Of a DNA stretch of 64,000 nt, positions 11,501-23,927 are shown piece after piece. A program made the translations under genes and the position numbers. This stretch comes from Temnopleurus reevesii (taxonomy: Eukaryota; Echinodermata; Echinoidea; Temnopleuroida; Temnopleuridae), in assembly GCA_036244855.1 (NCBI GenBank), contig BQKZ01000545.1, forward strand, positions 56,181 to 120,180, in the 5' to 3' direction. The notes beneath the pieces are model-generated. The model saw nothing but the letters and a program-made list of their open reading frames with translations. It had not been told where the DNA came from and made no database searches. Position 1 is the stretch's first letter, and each line of letters starts with the position of its first letter.

Positions 11501-13067
11501 AAAGATCTACATCCAATGTATACCAGGACATAGATTAATCGTAGAAGGTCTGCCCTTGCCTTTCCTACTCAGTGCCCACTCCCTTTGGCCTAGGAGTTAT
11601 ATAGTGCCTCTTTTAATCCCCCTTCATTTTGCCTGAAAACGTGCCTTTAAAAAAAGGCATTGTCCTCAAAATATTGGAATTTAAGCACTGATTTAAACAC
11701 AGCACATATGAAAAATTCAAATTATGTTATATGTATGCAGAAATATGAGAAGAAGATAGTGGAATTCCTTCGGGGGGCTGTGGCATAATACAAGTATACC
11801 ATCAATGAAAAACATTAGCACATGATTTCCAATAAACTTGTGATTGATATCAATCGTAGGCTCAATTGGAAAGCTTTGTTATGTGGCCCAAATTGCACTA
11901 GACATACACATGTACAACATGTACCTTGCCTATTTCTGCGCACAGGTTGCCTATTTAGAATTTCATATGCACTGATCATACATTAACTCTAAATGCAAAA
12001 TGTGCGACTGAGCGTTTATGTGCGTGATGGGATAGCATGATTGGAGTTTGTCCCTGTGGTGGCCGGACGCAGGACAGGTTGATTTGGTGAGGGTGTAATG
12101 GGAAATTCACTCTGTATGTTTGCATTCATGGTAGAGAATAAATCACCAGAACCCACTCTCGCTTCCTATCTTCCTCCCGATGGTGTGCCTGTATAATCTA
12201 TCTCTACTGTGAGAAGAGTAGATGATGAAACTGGGACAAAGTACACAACAGCCTTTCAAGCCTTCACAATAGCTTTAAAACACAAAAAATGTAGCTTATA
12301 ATAGGGTCTCTTATCGCTTCAAAACATTCATAAATTCATTTAAACATCTTGCAATTTAAGTCTAATAATATCTACAAAGAAACTTTAGAATATACTTTTT
12401 CTTTTTCTTCCCTTCAAGATTTCAAAATTATCAAAGTCAAATATACGTTGAGAAATTCATTTTTTTTAAATTGTCAAATGTATCACTACTCAGACATGCC
12501 AACCAAAAACCGTACTCTTCAATTTTTCTATCCTATTTTACTTCATAAGGTGGTACTAAGACCTATAGATGTTTCTGAATGCAGAACACCATGATAATAA
12601 AAGGCATCACACCTGTCTCTGTGGAGAACATGTAATATTGTCTACTGGCATTGACTATTCATGACCTATCCCAGACGAATGCGTAAGGTTCTTGGTGACA
12701 CACCTGTCAAATAGTGTGAAAAATGTACCTCGTTTAATACTAAAAGTAACATGAATGTTAAGAGCTTTCAGGTTGACATGTGGATGCATGGTGGTATTTC
12801 ATTGTGGTGAATTATTACCCATATGAGAGGACCCCTCATCCAAACGTAAAATACAGAGAATACGGTTTTAGGTTGGGATCCCTGAATACTTAGCATTGAC
12901 TAGAAAATATCTTAAAATTCATATTTCGTGGAGTGTGTGTTCTACATTTCATTTTGCAAGATATACAAGTAGAGGAAAAGAAAGTTCTCTTGTTTTCTAG
13001 ATCTATTGTGAAGGCTTGATTGGGAGATATGCATTTTGTCCAATTTCAAGTACATTCTGCTCACACT

Positions 13068-13330
13068 GTTCCCTTTCTTTTGCCCTATCTCCCTGCTCTG
13101 GTGCAAAGATGTTCAATTCATTACTATATTCAAACAAAATGTTGGTGCATTTTTTAAGACAAAGATGAGCAAGATAAAATGAAAATTGATGGGGCTGGTG
13201 AAGTGTTCCCTTTCTGTTGCCCTATCTTCCTGCTCTGGTGCAAAGATGTTCAATTCATTACTATATTTAAACAAAACGTTGGTGCACTTTTGAAGACAAA
13301 GATGGGTAAGATAAAATGAAAATCGGTGAA
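13068..13330 (+). repeat. Tandem duplication, period about 137 bp
   Basis: The block starting tgttccctttct (13068) and containing ctgctctggtgcaaagatgt recurs at 13204 with few differences. Both copies end with a stretch agataaaatgaaaat. Confidence 0.85.
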
Positions 13331-13408
13331 GCCATGAAAATATAGGATCAGGGAATAGGGTTGGAGNGTGAAGCCATGAAAATATAGGATCAGGGAATAG
13401 GGTTGGAA
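13326..13408. other. Unmerged contig overlap at single N (13367)
   Basis: The 41 bp left of the N (13326-13366, gtgaagccatgaaaatatag onward) are repeated essentially exactly right of it (13368-13408). This is the signature of two contigs whose overlap was not collapsed, so the duplication is not genomic. Confidence 0.85.
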
Positions 13409-14182
13409 GGGGGGATTGCACACAGGAAAACAGAGCAGGACATGGTGGGAATAGAAGGACTGAGAACAGATATAGATTGGTGTGAACTGAAATACAGGCA
13501 TCTGGATTGTCTATGTGCTTACACTATTCATGTTCAAATGCTTCCAAGAATACATATAACGATGACCACTGAATAATGTGCAAAATAAGAGGAATACTAT
13601 CATCCCGACAGATATTTTTTTGTCTAGAACTTCCCAGATTTTGCTGAAAAGGTGTTTTGTCATATTCAGGATTTTTTGATGATATTTCTATACTAACATC
13701 AATTTTTTTTAAAAAATTAAAAAAAGATTCAGGAACACAATGTTTCTGAAGCAGTGTGAAGGAAATGGATGTAAAGCTGAACAATAAAAGAAAAATTGCA
13801 TGGTGCAGTAAAAGACTATGAGAAAGACTTGCAGATTTATCATATGAAGAGAATCTAGATTTTGTGGAAAGGACTGAGCAAAAATCTGATTTGGAGTAAA
13901 TGTCTTGAGATTAAAAACATGATACAACATGAGAGCTTTGATCAGTCCTTTTCAAGACATCTAAATTCTTGATCAGCAGAAACTGCAAATCTTCCTCGTA
14001 GATTAAAACTGAACAAGATGTCAACTTCACACAGAAAACAAGACAGATGGGAATGAAGACGTAAGACAAAAATGTTGAAAAGAAGCAGCAGTAAAAGCAA
14101 AATAAAAAAGAGCAAATAGTGTGGGGTTACTGAAAAAGAATCTGGTATCAATGAAATTGTCATTGACGGCCCGTTGACTCAC

Positions 14183-14349
14183 CTTAGACTTCTAGACCTT
14201 GGTCTAAATGAAGGTGATCTTTGGCCATCTTCATGATCTCCCCCTGCGTTACTCTCACTGCTACTGAAATGCTGTGATAGAAGCTGCAGGTCTTCAGGGG
14301 TCGGTTGGTATGGCAACTGGTGGAGCCGTTCTTGGCTTGAACAGGAGGA
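14183..14349 (-). CDS. MAST: MAST kinase exon: [17 protein letters not shown] ... RPRSRSLS
   Basis: A 167-nt minus-strand exon (acceptor ttccag|TCC, donor CTAAG|gtgagt), phase 0 in and phase 2 out. It encodes [20 protein letters not shown], then [11 protein letters not shown], an acidic stretch, and ends FRPRSRSL plus a Ser codon completed in exon 5657-5768. All these blocks match vertebrate MAST1-4 in order ([18 protein letters not shown]...ES, RPRSRSLS). LPYQPTP.DL is closest to the MAST4 form from memory, which does not settle paralogy. Confidence 0.96.
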
Positions 14350-14919
14350 CTGGAAGAAAACGGAAAGATAAAAAGATACCAAGCTTGATATATGAGCTAC
14401 TTAATATGGGTTGGAGACAATGACTGGCGAAGATGTTCCTAGCTTGTACAGGATGAATGAAAGGAACAGCAGAAAAGAAGGATACTAAGAATTCATTGAT
14501 TGACCACTGGCCAAAATGCAGTTACAGAAGCTGGTGATCTATATGCCGTGAAGATAATCCTGCAAAAGAAGATTGTTACAGTATCCTGATGCAAAAAGGA
14601 TGCATGCAATGAGTACTTCACCAAGTCTGATTGTTTCGTACAACAGGTGTAAATTTAAGCAATACAGCCAAATCGGGTGTGTTTGCGAAGTACATGTACG
14701 GGTATTCATGGAAGGCTGCAAGAGTCAAAGTGATGGACGGATCTGTATGAAGTCATTCCTTGGTGGCCCCATCTGCCTCTAGGCATTTGGGGGATAGGTC
14801 CTTCTTCTCTCAATCAAGCCTGATGTACTGACTTTAAGATAAATTTGGGAGGCAGGAAGTTTGGTTCATTTGGTAATTAAAGTGCTACTCAAGTACTAAA
14901 GGTGCCAATATGAACTTAC
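14350..14919. other. MAST intron, 570 bp
   Basis: Lies between exons 14920-15068 and 14183-14349. I see no repeat or gene in it. Confidence 0.85.
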
Positions 14920-15068
14920 CGACACCGCTGAGCTGGGAGTATTCGTACCATATCCTGACGATGGCAGGGACGCCAAGGACCATCTTCTACCATCGGCCTG
15001 ACGCACAGAATTGAAGGCAAAGTGGGCATGAGGGTGGGTCGGTACTCGAGGACTCTCCAAAGGACTCC
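14920..15068 (-). CDS. MAST: MAST kinase exon: [18 protein letters not shown] signature
   Basis: A 149-nt minus-strand exon (acceptor acacag|GG, donor TCG|gtaagt) that enters in phase 1 and leaves in phase 0. It encodes [18 protein letters not shown] followed by [19 protein letters not shown] and ends TPSSAVS. This is the hallmark N-terminal part of the MAST pre-kinase region (vertebrate SPLDSPRN...AHFSF...[22 protein letters not shown]) and is one of the most conserved MAST segments outside the kinase domain. It fixes the gene identity and reading direction. Confidence 0.96.
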
Positions 15069-16433
15069 CTGTGTAAACGAAAACAATTTTGGAAGAAGCG
15101 TTAATAGGGAGCTGGAATACAATTAGAATATTGTGGGACAATATAGAATGATATTGCTTGGGAATTAGTTTCTTCTACTTTTAAAGAAAAGAAAAAATTG
15201 GCATTACAGATTTTGCTACTTTTGCAGAGATGCCTAGCTTCTGTAATATTGTTGAGATGTAATTATGTATGCCTATTCAGCTTTATGCAAACAAATGTGT
15301 TTAATGTTGACAGTTTCTACCATGTGAGCTTTTCATAAATATTTAACAAATAGTCCAGAATGTTTGCATGTATGCTAACAGTATTAAATATGAGCATTAC
15401 AAGACCATTGTGTTTCTATTGCATCATAGAGAATCTGTTTTATATCTCTATGATTGCATTGTGTTTGAATGAGTAGTTCATTTTAATAAAGAAGATGAAT
15501 AAAGTACATGTGTAGCATATGCAACCTGCAAACCAATGGATTATAAAGTTTTCTGATATTACAAAAAAAAACATCTTGTGTATCTTCCTATCAACGGCTT
15601 GATACATTAACCGGGATATTGTTTCTACAAGGCGCTCTTCCCCTCTCAGTAAGGCTTTGTCACCTTTATAGCGAGCAAACACAATCGATCACCAGGGGAA
15701 TCTGTGAGGGTAGTCTCAATTTGATTGATCTTATTCCCCTATGTGTGAGCTCTTATTGATTATTAGTCATACAATCAATCAACCACTATTTCCCTTAGAG
15801 GAGGATGACAAAGAGTATCATCAGAATTTATCTCAACAACAAGCACCTCTTTCTTTCAATTTTGATTCAAAAGCATAAAACAATTTAACAGCACTAATCA
15901 TAAAATTGCAAACAAAATGAAGTTTCCAGCTGCGTCTGAAACAAACCATCTGAACTGAATAGAGATTAAAAATTAGAAATTTCCCTTGTAGGACAAGCAT
16001 TGGATACAGGATGGGTTACATAAAAATTACAGTAAATTGCAAATTAAAAACAAGGTTTCTGATCAACTCACTAGAATAATTTGCAATAAACAGCACCATT
16101 CTTCATTGATCTCTTATCTACATATTTCCTTACCTCATAACCTTACCCTATAAAAAGCCTGACATCAACAAATAATGAACTCTATTAAAGAAAAACAATC
16201 TTTTCCAGCGTACATGTTTCACTTTTTTCACTTCGGACAGTCATGACATATTTGCAAGGGTATAAAAATTACCTTTCTTTAGGGCATGCAAGAAAATATA
16301 AAATAACGGATGTTGCTAAAGTTTCATGAAAACAATTAGATGCAATAGCCACTAACATTGAAAATTATATAAGATTATACTTTCAGAATTCAAATAGATA
16401 AAAGAAAAAGATTCACATAAAATAGATACATAC
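15069..16433. other. MAST intron, about 1.4 kb
   Basis: AT-rich intron sequence between exons 16434-16510 and 14920-15068. I see no repeat or further exon in it. Confidence 0.8.
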
Positions 16434-16510
16434 CATCACCATGGGAACCAGGAGAATTTGATCGTTTCATGACCGGTGAACTTGTCTTCCCTTTCCTGGT
16501 CCGGCCATAG
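16434..16510 (-). CDS. MAST: MAST kinase exon: basic/Ser linker of the pre-kinase region
   Basis: A 77-nt minus-strand exon between acceptor caagcag|C and donor GATG|gtatgt. It enters in phase 2 and leaves in phase 1. The peptide starts YGRTRKGKTSSP and ends NSPGSHGD. It sits where vertebrate MAST proteins have the CRTSNRKSL stretch followed by a Ser/Pro-rich linker. Similarity is weak here, as is usual for this linker, but the phases link the flanking strongly conserved exons (33575-33603 and 14920-15068) without a break. An alternative acceptor 3 nt upstream (caag|CAG) would break the phase, so 16510 is preferred. Confidence 0.85.
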
Positions 16511-18821
16511 CTGCTTGAAAGACACAAATGTATTGAAACAAAAATATGTTAAAATTATGCCACTAAAGACAGAATCATGGATTAGTCTGAGCAAAATAAA
16601 TTGTAAACAATAATTTCCAATCTTCTAAAATACAATATCATCTAAAATGAATAACTCATTACTTTCATTTGCATTTTTATGTATTGTTTATCTGTATTTC
16701 TGAAATGTTATATACAGCATCTTAATAGTATGAAGAAAATTATCTTTGATACATGTACACATATACCAGTATTGTATCTTCTTTTATAAATACTGAAGCA
16801 CTGTCCTTTTTTTTAATTCGGCAGCATAATAACCACATTCCAATCGCTACTACAGACACACATCAAAAGAAAAGGTAAATTCCACAAGCATTAATATGCG
16901 GTAAATATTATGCTTAGATATTCAGGCTTTTAAATGTCACTTTTTTTCCACAAAAAGCTTTCTGGGTAAAAACATTTATGAAGTAATACATAGTTGGCGT
17001 ATCGTCTCAATAAAGGTTGGTTCTAAGAGGAGGATTATATATCTTCTCTTCAGTATTACGTCAGTCTGTTAATAGACGCAAGACATGTAATAGATGCCTT
17101 AAATGCATCATACGCAGTGTAGCTTTCTGTACACCATGCAATTGTGCGCAGAGGAAGAACGCTTAATATTATTATGTTAACTACATATGACGTAAGTACA
17201 ATTCAGTAATTCAATGTGATTTGTGTTATAATTCTCAGTGATGTCATCAAGGTGAATGTCAGTTCTACTAACAAAGTATTGCCAAACTTAACCATAGCGG
17301 TCATCATGCATGCATCAAGATATCATGCTCTGTATGAGATTTCAAGAGCTATCTTCGGTAGATAGCAACATGATGTTAATGTAAATACTGGTAAAGAATT
17401 TTGAACAGTGAGATGTGAATGATAAATTGCATCAAACATACACTGATAACTTTGAGATATCTGTTTTCATTTTTTTCTTCATTCTACATAATAGACATAC
17501 GAATCAATATGACGTATAGGTTTCAGATTTTCTTTCAAATCATGCTACGCATACAGGAGCAAATTTCACTTGTTAAGAACAATCTTCCTTTAGACCCCTC
17601 TCATTCTCATTCTTTCTCTTTTACTTCTCTCTCTCCCTCTGTATCTGCTCTCATCATGTTATTGACACATCCACTTACACATGAACATTCTCCTACTTAA
17701 AAAAAACCCACCCAAATGGTAAATTTTCAATAATAAACAAATAGTTCAAACAGTAAATGAATGTCAACTCTACTGTGCGAAATAAACATTTCATCGCAGA
17801 ATTTCGTGACATAAAATTCTCTGAAAACAATGTTTTAAAAAATACTGTTCAACCTTTTCAATTAATTCAGGCAGGATGGTAGGAAGTCTCCTCATTCCTC
17901 CTACACCCAAACACTCAAGTGGGACTGAGACGAAAGATGAGCTCTCTTATCAAGGGCTCATAAACTTCAGAAGCCAACAAAATAATAAAGAAATTCCCCC
18001 TACGGCTCAAACAGCCAGCAGACTGCCTCATGAATATTAGCGGTGAGCAAATGAGAGTCAAGCAGACGGAAATCCATAAATCAAATAGGGGTGAAAGCTC
18101 CCCTATTTACCGACTACTCCCATAAAATAATGATCTTCGGGATCTATTTTGACTGAGGTATTGCAAGGACTTGTTGCTGGAGATATTGGTACGATCGTAG
18201 ATAGTGCTTCACATTTATGAACTCTGCAATATATTACTGCAATATAGTTGATTAGTATCTCTATATCTTCGTATCATTGATCATTCAACATTCAAAGCGA
18301 GATATTCTGAATTACAGGACGCTATGGACACATTTTCATAACTTTCACGGAATTAACATTTCTAATCTGAGTGTAAATTTACTGAACTTGTATTAAAAGA
18401 TTAAATAAAATTATTCAAATATATTTGAATCAAATAAAAAGAAAAAAAGAAAAAGCAATTTTAATAAAAGTAAAAAAAAAAAATAGAAAGGACATTTGAA
18501 AATTCTTCAAGACTATTTACACTGCTTAAACCACAACAGTATTTGTCAATAACCTTAGACTACAACATGAATTATCCAACAGTAACAAACTATACATCAC
18601 ACATGTATCTCCCACTAGGCAAAACCTCTTTGTCAACAATTAATTCTTGCTATTATGAAACCTCCATGGAACAAAACACAACCTGTTCATCTTAACTCGT
18701 CAAAGCCTCAATCACAGGCGAATTAAGCTTTCAAAGCAACCACTCCGCTCAGGAGTATTCACCTCAAGCCACGGAGAAGACTAATTAATTTAGAATAATA
18801 TTGGGACTACAAAAAGCTGGT

Positions 18822-18835
18822 GTTGCCATGGAAAC
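18822..18835. promoter_or_regulatory. RFX X-box-like palindrome GTTGCCATGGAAAC
   Basis: Fits the established RFX consensus GTTGCCATGGNAAC at every position. It lies 40 bp after a TAATTAATTTA homeodomain-like stretch in an otherwise featureless intron. Function is inferred from the motif only. Confidence 0.4.
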
Positions 18836-19319
18836 TTGACATTTGCAGTTTGCTGTGTATGACGCATTGCACATGACCTCCTTTCAGAGAAGGAGGACGG
18901 GGGATCCGCATGTAGAATTAGCTGGCTAGAAGCACGATGGAGCAATGCTGATATTTCTACCTGTATGATAATAAATCAGATCGCTACATGTTCAGACCGT
19001 TTCATCTCCTTTCCCTCTCCCCTTAGATAACATTTTCTAATTCCTCATGGTTGCAATTTTCATGTGGTAGCAAGAAAAGCGAAGGATTTCAAATTTGACA
19101 AGGAGGTATATAAGAATAACGATGGCTTGTTGAAAGCACTGGACATAAATCTTACGAGGAATAAATAGAAAAAAATAATAATTTAAGATATCATGTTAAC
19201 TAAGAATTGATTGGAACAAGGGAGAGTTCAAATTAAAAACCAAGACAAGAGAACTGATGATATCCAAGTGCAGATTGTCTGAAAACTAGGGGATTTGACG
19301 TATCAATGACAAAGTAGGT

Positions 19320-19660
19320 AGATTAAAAAAAATCTGAAAGAAAAATCCACAAAGGATGGATACAAAGGAAAAGAGAGAGAGAGAGAGAGAGATGTGGAAA
19401 TGATGGAATGGTAGAAAAAGTGAAGTGAACAGAAGAACGAAGAAGCGGGGGACAGTGACCAAAGAGAGAAAGACTGATACAAAAAAAAAGAGGAATACAC
19501 GTCGGGTAGATTTGAATGGTGCAGGAGGGAGAGAGATGAAAAAGAATGAAAAATAATGATGTGGAAGAGAAAGACAGATGGAGCAGGGAGAAGGAGGGAG
19601 GGGTGTGTGAGACAGATATTTATAAGAGAGAAAGAGTGAGATGGAAATGGGTCAGATCAT
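19320..19660. repeat. Purine-rich low-complexity tract with (GA)n
   Basis: GA-rich sequence with a pure (GA)n core near 19373-19391 and many GAGAGA/GGGAG words. No coding signal on either strand. Confidence 0.75.
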
Positions 19661-21154
19661 AAAAATCTAAGAAGAGGGAAAATCATAGTCTAGATGAAAT
19701 GACAAGATAACAGCAATGACTGATAGAATAAAGAATCAATGTTTTCATATCTTCATTGGATAAACCTCAGATACAAACACAATTTCTTTTTCAGAACCTC
19801 TGCTTGTGGCCTTCTGCCAGGGAGAGAGAAGGAATGATGAGGGATGGCAGGGGAGAGATGCAGCAATTGATTAGAATCAGGTAATCAAGATATATCTGCT
19901 CTAGACAATTTATTTTGATTAGGGAGATAGAGGTCTGATGGATTCATGTAAATGTGTAGGAAGGGTTAAACATAACATTTTGTCTGCACATGGATACATA
20001 GAAGTCGATCATGCAGACAAATACACAGATTGATTTTGATACTGAGCAGTCAATAAAAAGCCAAAAGTTGATCATCCATATGACTCTATAAAATTAACTT
20101 TGGGTTCTTGCAAAACAAAAATCCTAATTCTATTTTGAATAGATCATTATCCACCAGGCATCATATTAAACACCATCTTTCTATCATTGGGGAAGGGGGA
20201 ATAGCCGATTTTGCTGAATTCTTAAACAAAATTGCTCATGACTGAATACACTGAAACAGTATTTCATAAATAAAAAATATGTTACTCATGACCTAAAAAC
20301 CTAAAAACAACATGAACACTGGGTACTTAACAATTCACTAGATCGCCCCTACTTTCAGATGCAACATTTACGCCAATATTCCAACATGCAGAGAAAGAGT
20401 TCAAGGTAGGGATTAAGAAAACTGGACCAACCAATGCCTCGAGGCTCAGACTATTATAGCTTAGAGATCGGAAATACCTTTCCTCTTTAATTCCATTAAA
20501 ATCTAGATCTTTCTGCCAATAAACCTCTTTGGGGATACCTTTTTACCTCATTATGAATCTGGTTCCGATTTTCCCCAGACAAAGTTTTTATGTTTTCTAA
20601 CGGAAATGATTGACCCAAGGGCATTGAAACTGGAGCAAGAGGCAATTATAATGGACTGTGGTGATGTTACAAAGGCTACAACAAAGAGTTGGCTGTGATA
20701 TCTCTTTAGCAACATTAGGTATGAGTCTGAATATAATGGGTGAAGGGTTGAGAAAGCTGTAGGCTAGCATCACCCTAGTATTCAAGAAAGCTACAAAATG
20801 TTCAAGGGGATGGAAAAGACAAATGAAGAAAAGACAATGCACCGATATCCGTTTTGATTTCAGTATTGAATGTTCTGGAGGATGAGCAGATCAGCAAAAG
20901 AGAATGGCTTTAATAGAATTATTAACAAGTAACACAAGGAATGCATTTCTGGAAAGGTCTTGGCAATTCAGTTTTGATCTGATGGGGCTTTTTCTTCAGG
21001 GTAATGATCAGGTAAAACTGATTTTCATCCATACCATATTGAGCAAAATCTATTCGACAACGTAACTTGATTAAATAAAAGTTACATTTTACCAACAAAT
21101 GTTTCTTGTCAAACATTTCCTTTCAGCCATATTTCTAGTGGATACAGTAAACAG

Positions 21155-21320
21155 GGGGCCATTTCATAAAAATCAGTCAGTGCGACATGCGCCCATTTTC
21201 TCACAGTTACTATAGCAACAGCTAGTGGCAGTGGTTTTAAGCCAATCAGAATAAAGGATTTCACTGGATTTGTCCTCGCTGACTAATTTTAATGCTGACA
21301 ACCTTTAATGACATGGCCTC
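21155..21320. mobile_element. 166-bp MITE flanked by CAG target duplications
   Basis: The left end GGGGCCATTTCATAAAAA is complementary, with mismatches, to the right end (complement GAGGCCATGTCATTAAAG), and the internal AATCAGTCAG / CTGACTAATT arms also pair. Direct CAG flanks lie at 21152-21154 and 21321-21323. A 3-bp CWG-type duplication and G-rich ends fit PIF/Harbinger-derived MITEs; the superfamily is inferred. Confidence 0.7.
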
Positions 21321-21539
21321 CAGATCATTATGAGAATCTTAAAATCAGTGACCAAAATGCATCTTGAACAAAATCACAAAATCAAAGTGATCATCTAAGA
21401 AATCATAGCACTTCCTCTAGTTTTCATTTTTTCTTCTCACCTAACCTGTCATCATACTGACAGTGGATCACACTACAGGGATCACACATAACGTGATGAC
21501 TCATCGCAGGAGGGCTTCCCTCGTTTTCATGCCACAAAC

Positions 21540-22075
21540 ATCAAGGTACATGCCATTATGTTGTTAATATATCATGATATAGAGCATGAAATTCCATACT
21601 CAAAATTATGACTTCATGCATACAACAAAAACAAAAACTATGAGGGGTAAGCTCATTTGTCCTCCATATCATGATTTAGAGCATGAAGAATCATACTCAC
21701 AAGCAAAGAGCACAAATTCATATTTACACACCTATCAGTGTGAGCTCATTCATGGCCAATATCGAAACATAGGCACGCATAACCTCTTGCACAGAGCATG
21801 AATACAACATGAAGTATAATATGCATAACCATAAATTGCTGTCTTTGTGTTTCAGAGCATGAACGTTCATATTCTTTGACAAAGTGCATGAATTCATGCA
21901 TAAATCTAAGGGAGCCTAACTCTCGTTCATGCCCTATATCATAATTTTGAATGTGAAGAGCAAAGTGTATGAAATCTAGCATAAAAGCAGGAGAGGAATG
22001 TTCATACTGTATGCTGTAAATGTCATGATTTGCCCACACTCTTGAGCAAGGAGTATGAATCCATGTAGGAAACAA
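21540..22075 (+). repeat. Degenerate minisatellite with AGAGCATGAA words
   Basis: Recurring words agagcatgaa, catactca, aattcatgcata, gttcatgcc and atatcatgattt in loosely the same order suggest an old tandem array with a unit near 100 bp. Long open frames here on the minus strand arise from the repeat. Confidence 0.55.
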
Positions 22076-22129
22076 GAGGGAACTTACATTTGCAGTTAAT
22101 ATAAGCAGGTTTTGAAATACTACATTTAA

Positions 22130-22259
22130 AGCCCTGGTCACATAGGACCCCGGAAGCAACACGATTCACCCCGATCCGTTGTTCTGAGGCAGTTAACTGT
22201 GAATTAACAAAGAGTCGGGGTAAATCGTGTTGCTTCCGGGGTCCTCTGTGACCGGGGCT
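22130..22259. mobile_element. 130-bp foldback MITE, copy 2
   Basis: Same length, orientation and sequence as the element at 2480-2609, with about ten differences. The left flank is TTAA directly before AGCCCTGGTCACA; the right flank is CAAT. The arms pair over about 53 bp. Two copies with intact structure confirm the element boundaries. Confidence 0.88.
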
Positions 22260-23651
22260 CAATATCTTTCTCACATAACCAGAACATTGCAAAACTTGAA
22301 GTTACCATTAGAGAGTTACAATGTATGTAAGCACATATTTCAAAGTGGTCTCTTGAAATGCAGCGCTAAAATCGAAAACTCCAGGATAAATTCACATGAC
22401 TCACATAGGTCAAGAGAGATCTTCACTGTAGACAGAATGTCTGAGATTAAACGTTACTAAATATGTATGAACACAATACTAACCATTCCCACACAAAGCA
22501 AGATTACAAGCAAGAATGTCTGATACCATGTGACGAATGTTTCTGTTCTATCATACATAAAACAGCTTTCCCCACAATGAAAGGTCAGACTGATTCATTA
22601 GGATTAGTGGGGAGCATAACTGCAGACGATATTCAAGGTGATTCACGACAAAGCTTATTAAACCAATCAACAATTGTTTGTTTGGGAGGACAAATTTAAA
22701 AAAAAGGGTAGGATAATTTGTTGTAAAGGCACATGATCATTAACCTGCCGTGATGAATGACATGATCTGCTGTCATGAAAGGGGCGATGTGATGATTCAG
22801 CTGAAAAATTATGAGAATTATATCATAATCCTTGCAAACGCTAAAGTTGTGTCATAATGAAGTAATAAGATTAAAAAAAACATTTGATGGATAAGTCAGT
22901 TCCCATTTTGTTTTCATGAGAGATTAATGGTTTTCATGGATTCACATGTTTTTACTCCTTTAGTAATCCCTCACTATTATTATTCACCTTCTAACAATTT
23001 CATTCATTCATTATAGTTTTTCAAATACATATTCCTTAATTTATCTTTTTATACTTTGTCTTTATAATTTGTTTCCATTCAGTTTTATTTGAAGCTTTAT
23101 CATAGTTGAAACTTTTGTTGCATAACCTATTCTTTCCTCTTTTACTCAAAGATTTTTCTTTTGTTTTATCATATTACTTTGTATAACTTGTATAGTAAGT
23201 ATGTCATCAACCACAACTGCTGGAAAGGCCGAGTCATCGAAGCTGAGTTTGTTATTTACACTCCACCCTTGAAACCACAAAACCAAAGAGATCAAAGAAA
23301 AACATTTATAATCAATCCCGAAACATTCATGTCACCTTTAAACTTAATCCCATCTCTTACCTTAATCCAACCGCTAATCTTAATCTTAACCTACACTGAG
23401 GGTATGAATATACGCCCCTGCCCAACTAAAAAAGGTCATACTCACTGGAATTATGTGGTTACTATAAAGCCCACCCTGGCGTTTCCTTAAAGGTTCTTGA
23501 CTGGGAAAATGTGGCTCAATGGTAGGGAATCTTCCCTAGGAATAGAAGTTGTGCGTTCAAAATCCAGAAGAATTATACCAAAGACTTTTTGAAAATAGGA
23601 CTATCTGATTTTCTTGCCTGGAGCTTACCATGCAAGGTAGTGATAACTTTA

Positions 23652-23927
23652 ATAACAATAATAGATGCAATTTATATAGGGCACGTATCCACTCTCCTGA
23701 GTGCTCAAGGCGCTTTACATTATTATTACCCTGGCTTTAGCCCGGCAGCCATTCACGGCGCACTTGGCATTTCAAGGAATAAATATTCCTGCCAGATACC
23801 CATTCACCTCACCTGGGTTGAGTGCAGCACAATGTGGATGAATATCTTGCTGAAGGAAATTGACGCCATGGGTAGGATTCGAACCTACGAGTAACGACCC
23901 TCTAGTTGAAAGGCGAGAGTCCTAACC
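23652..23927 (-). mobile_element. tRNA-derived SINE, head cut at contig joint
   Basis: Read on the minus strand, the 5' part contains GGTTAGGACTCTCGCCTTTC followed by the Pol III B box GGTTCGAATCC (complement at 23875-23885). This resembles tRNA-Glu (GGTTAGGATTC..CGCTTTCACC). The body follows, and the tail carries AAAGCGCCTTGAGCACTC and TATATAAATTGCATC..ATTATT. The A box and true 5' end are lost at the N (23928). Diverged relatives lie at about 41231-41443 and 53860-53945. Confidence 0.7.

Larger units (their letters stand above)
5769..14182. other. MAST intron, about 8.4 kb
   Basis: No coding exon recognised. The left half is a large repeated segment (about 5812-9000). The rest is AT-rich with short runs, a (TA)n run at about 10539-10555, a duplicated block at about 11254-11500 and another at 13068-13330. 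Single-N joints at 7533 and 13367 mark contig boundaries. Confidence 0.65.

Noticed and set aside
21441..21489. Minus-strand ATG exon-like unit (MCDPCSVIHCQYDDRL) with donor gtgaga as alternative MAST start
   Set aside because: It ends in phase 1, but the next exon (16510) needs phase 2, so it cannot join in frame.
21746..22162. 138-codon minus-strand open frame
   Set aside because: Arises from the degenerate minisatellite and the foldback element.
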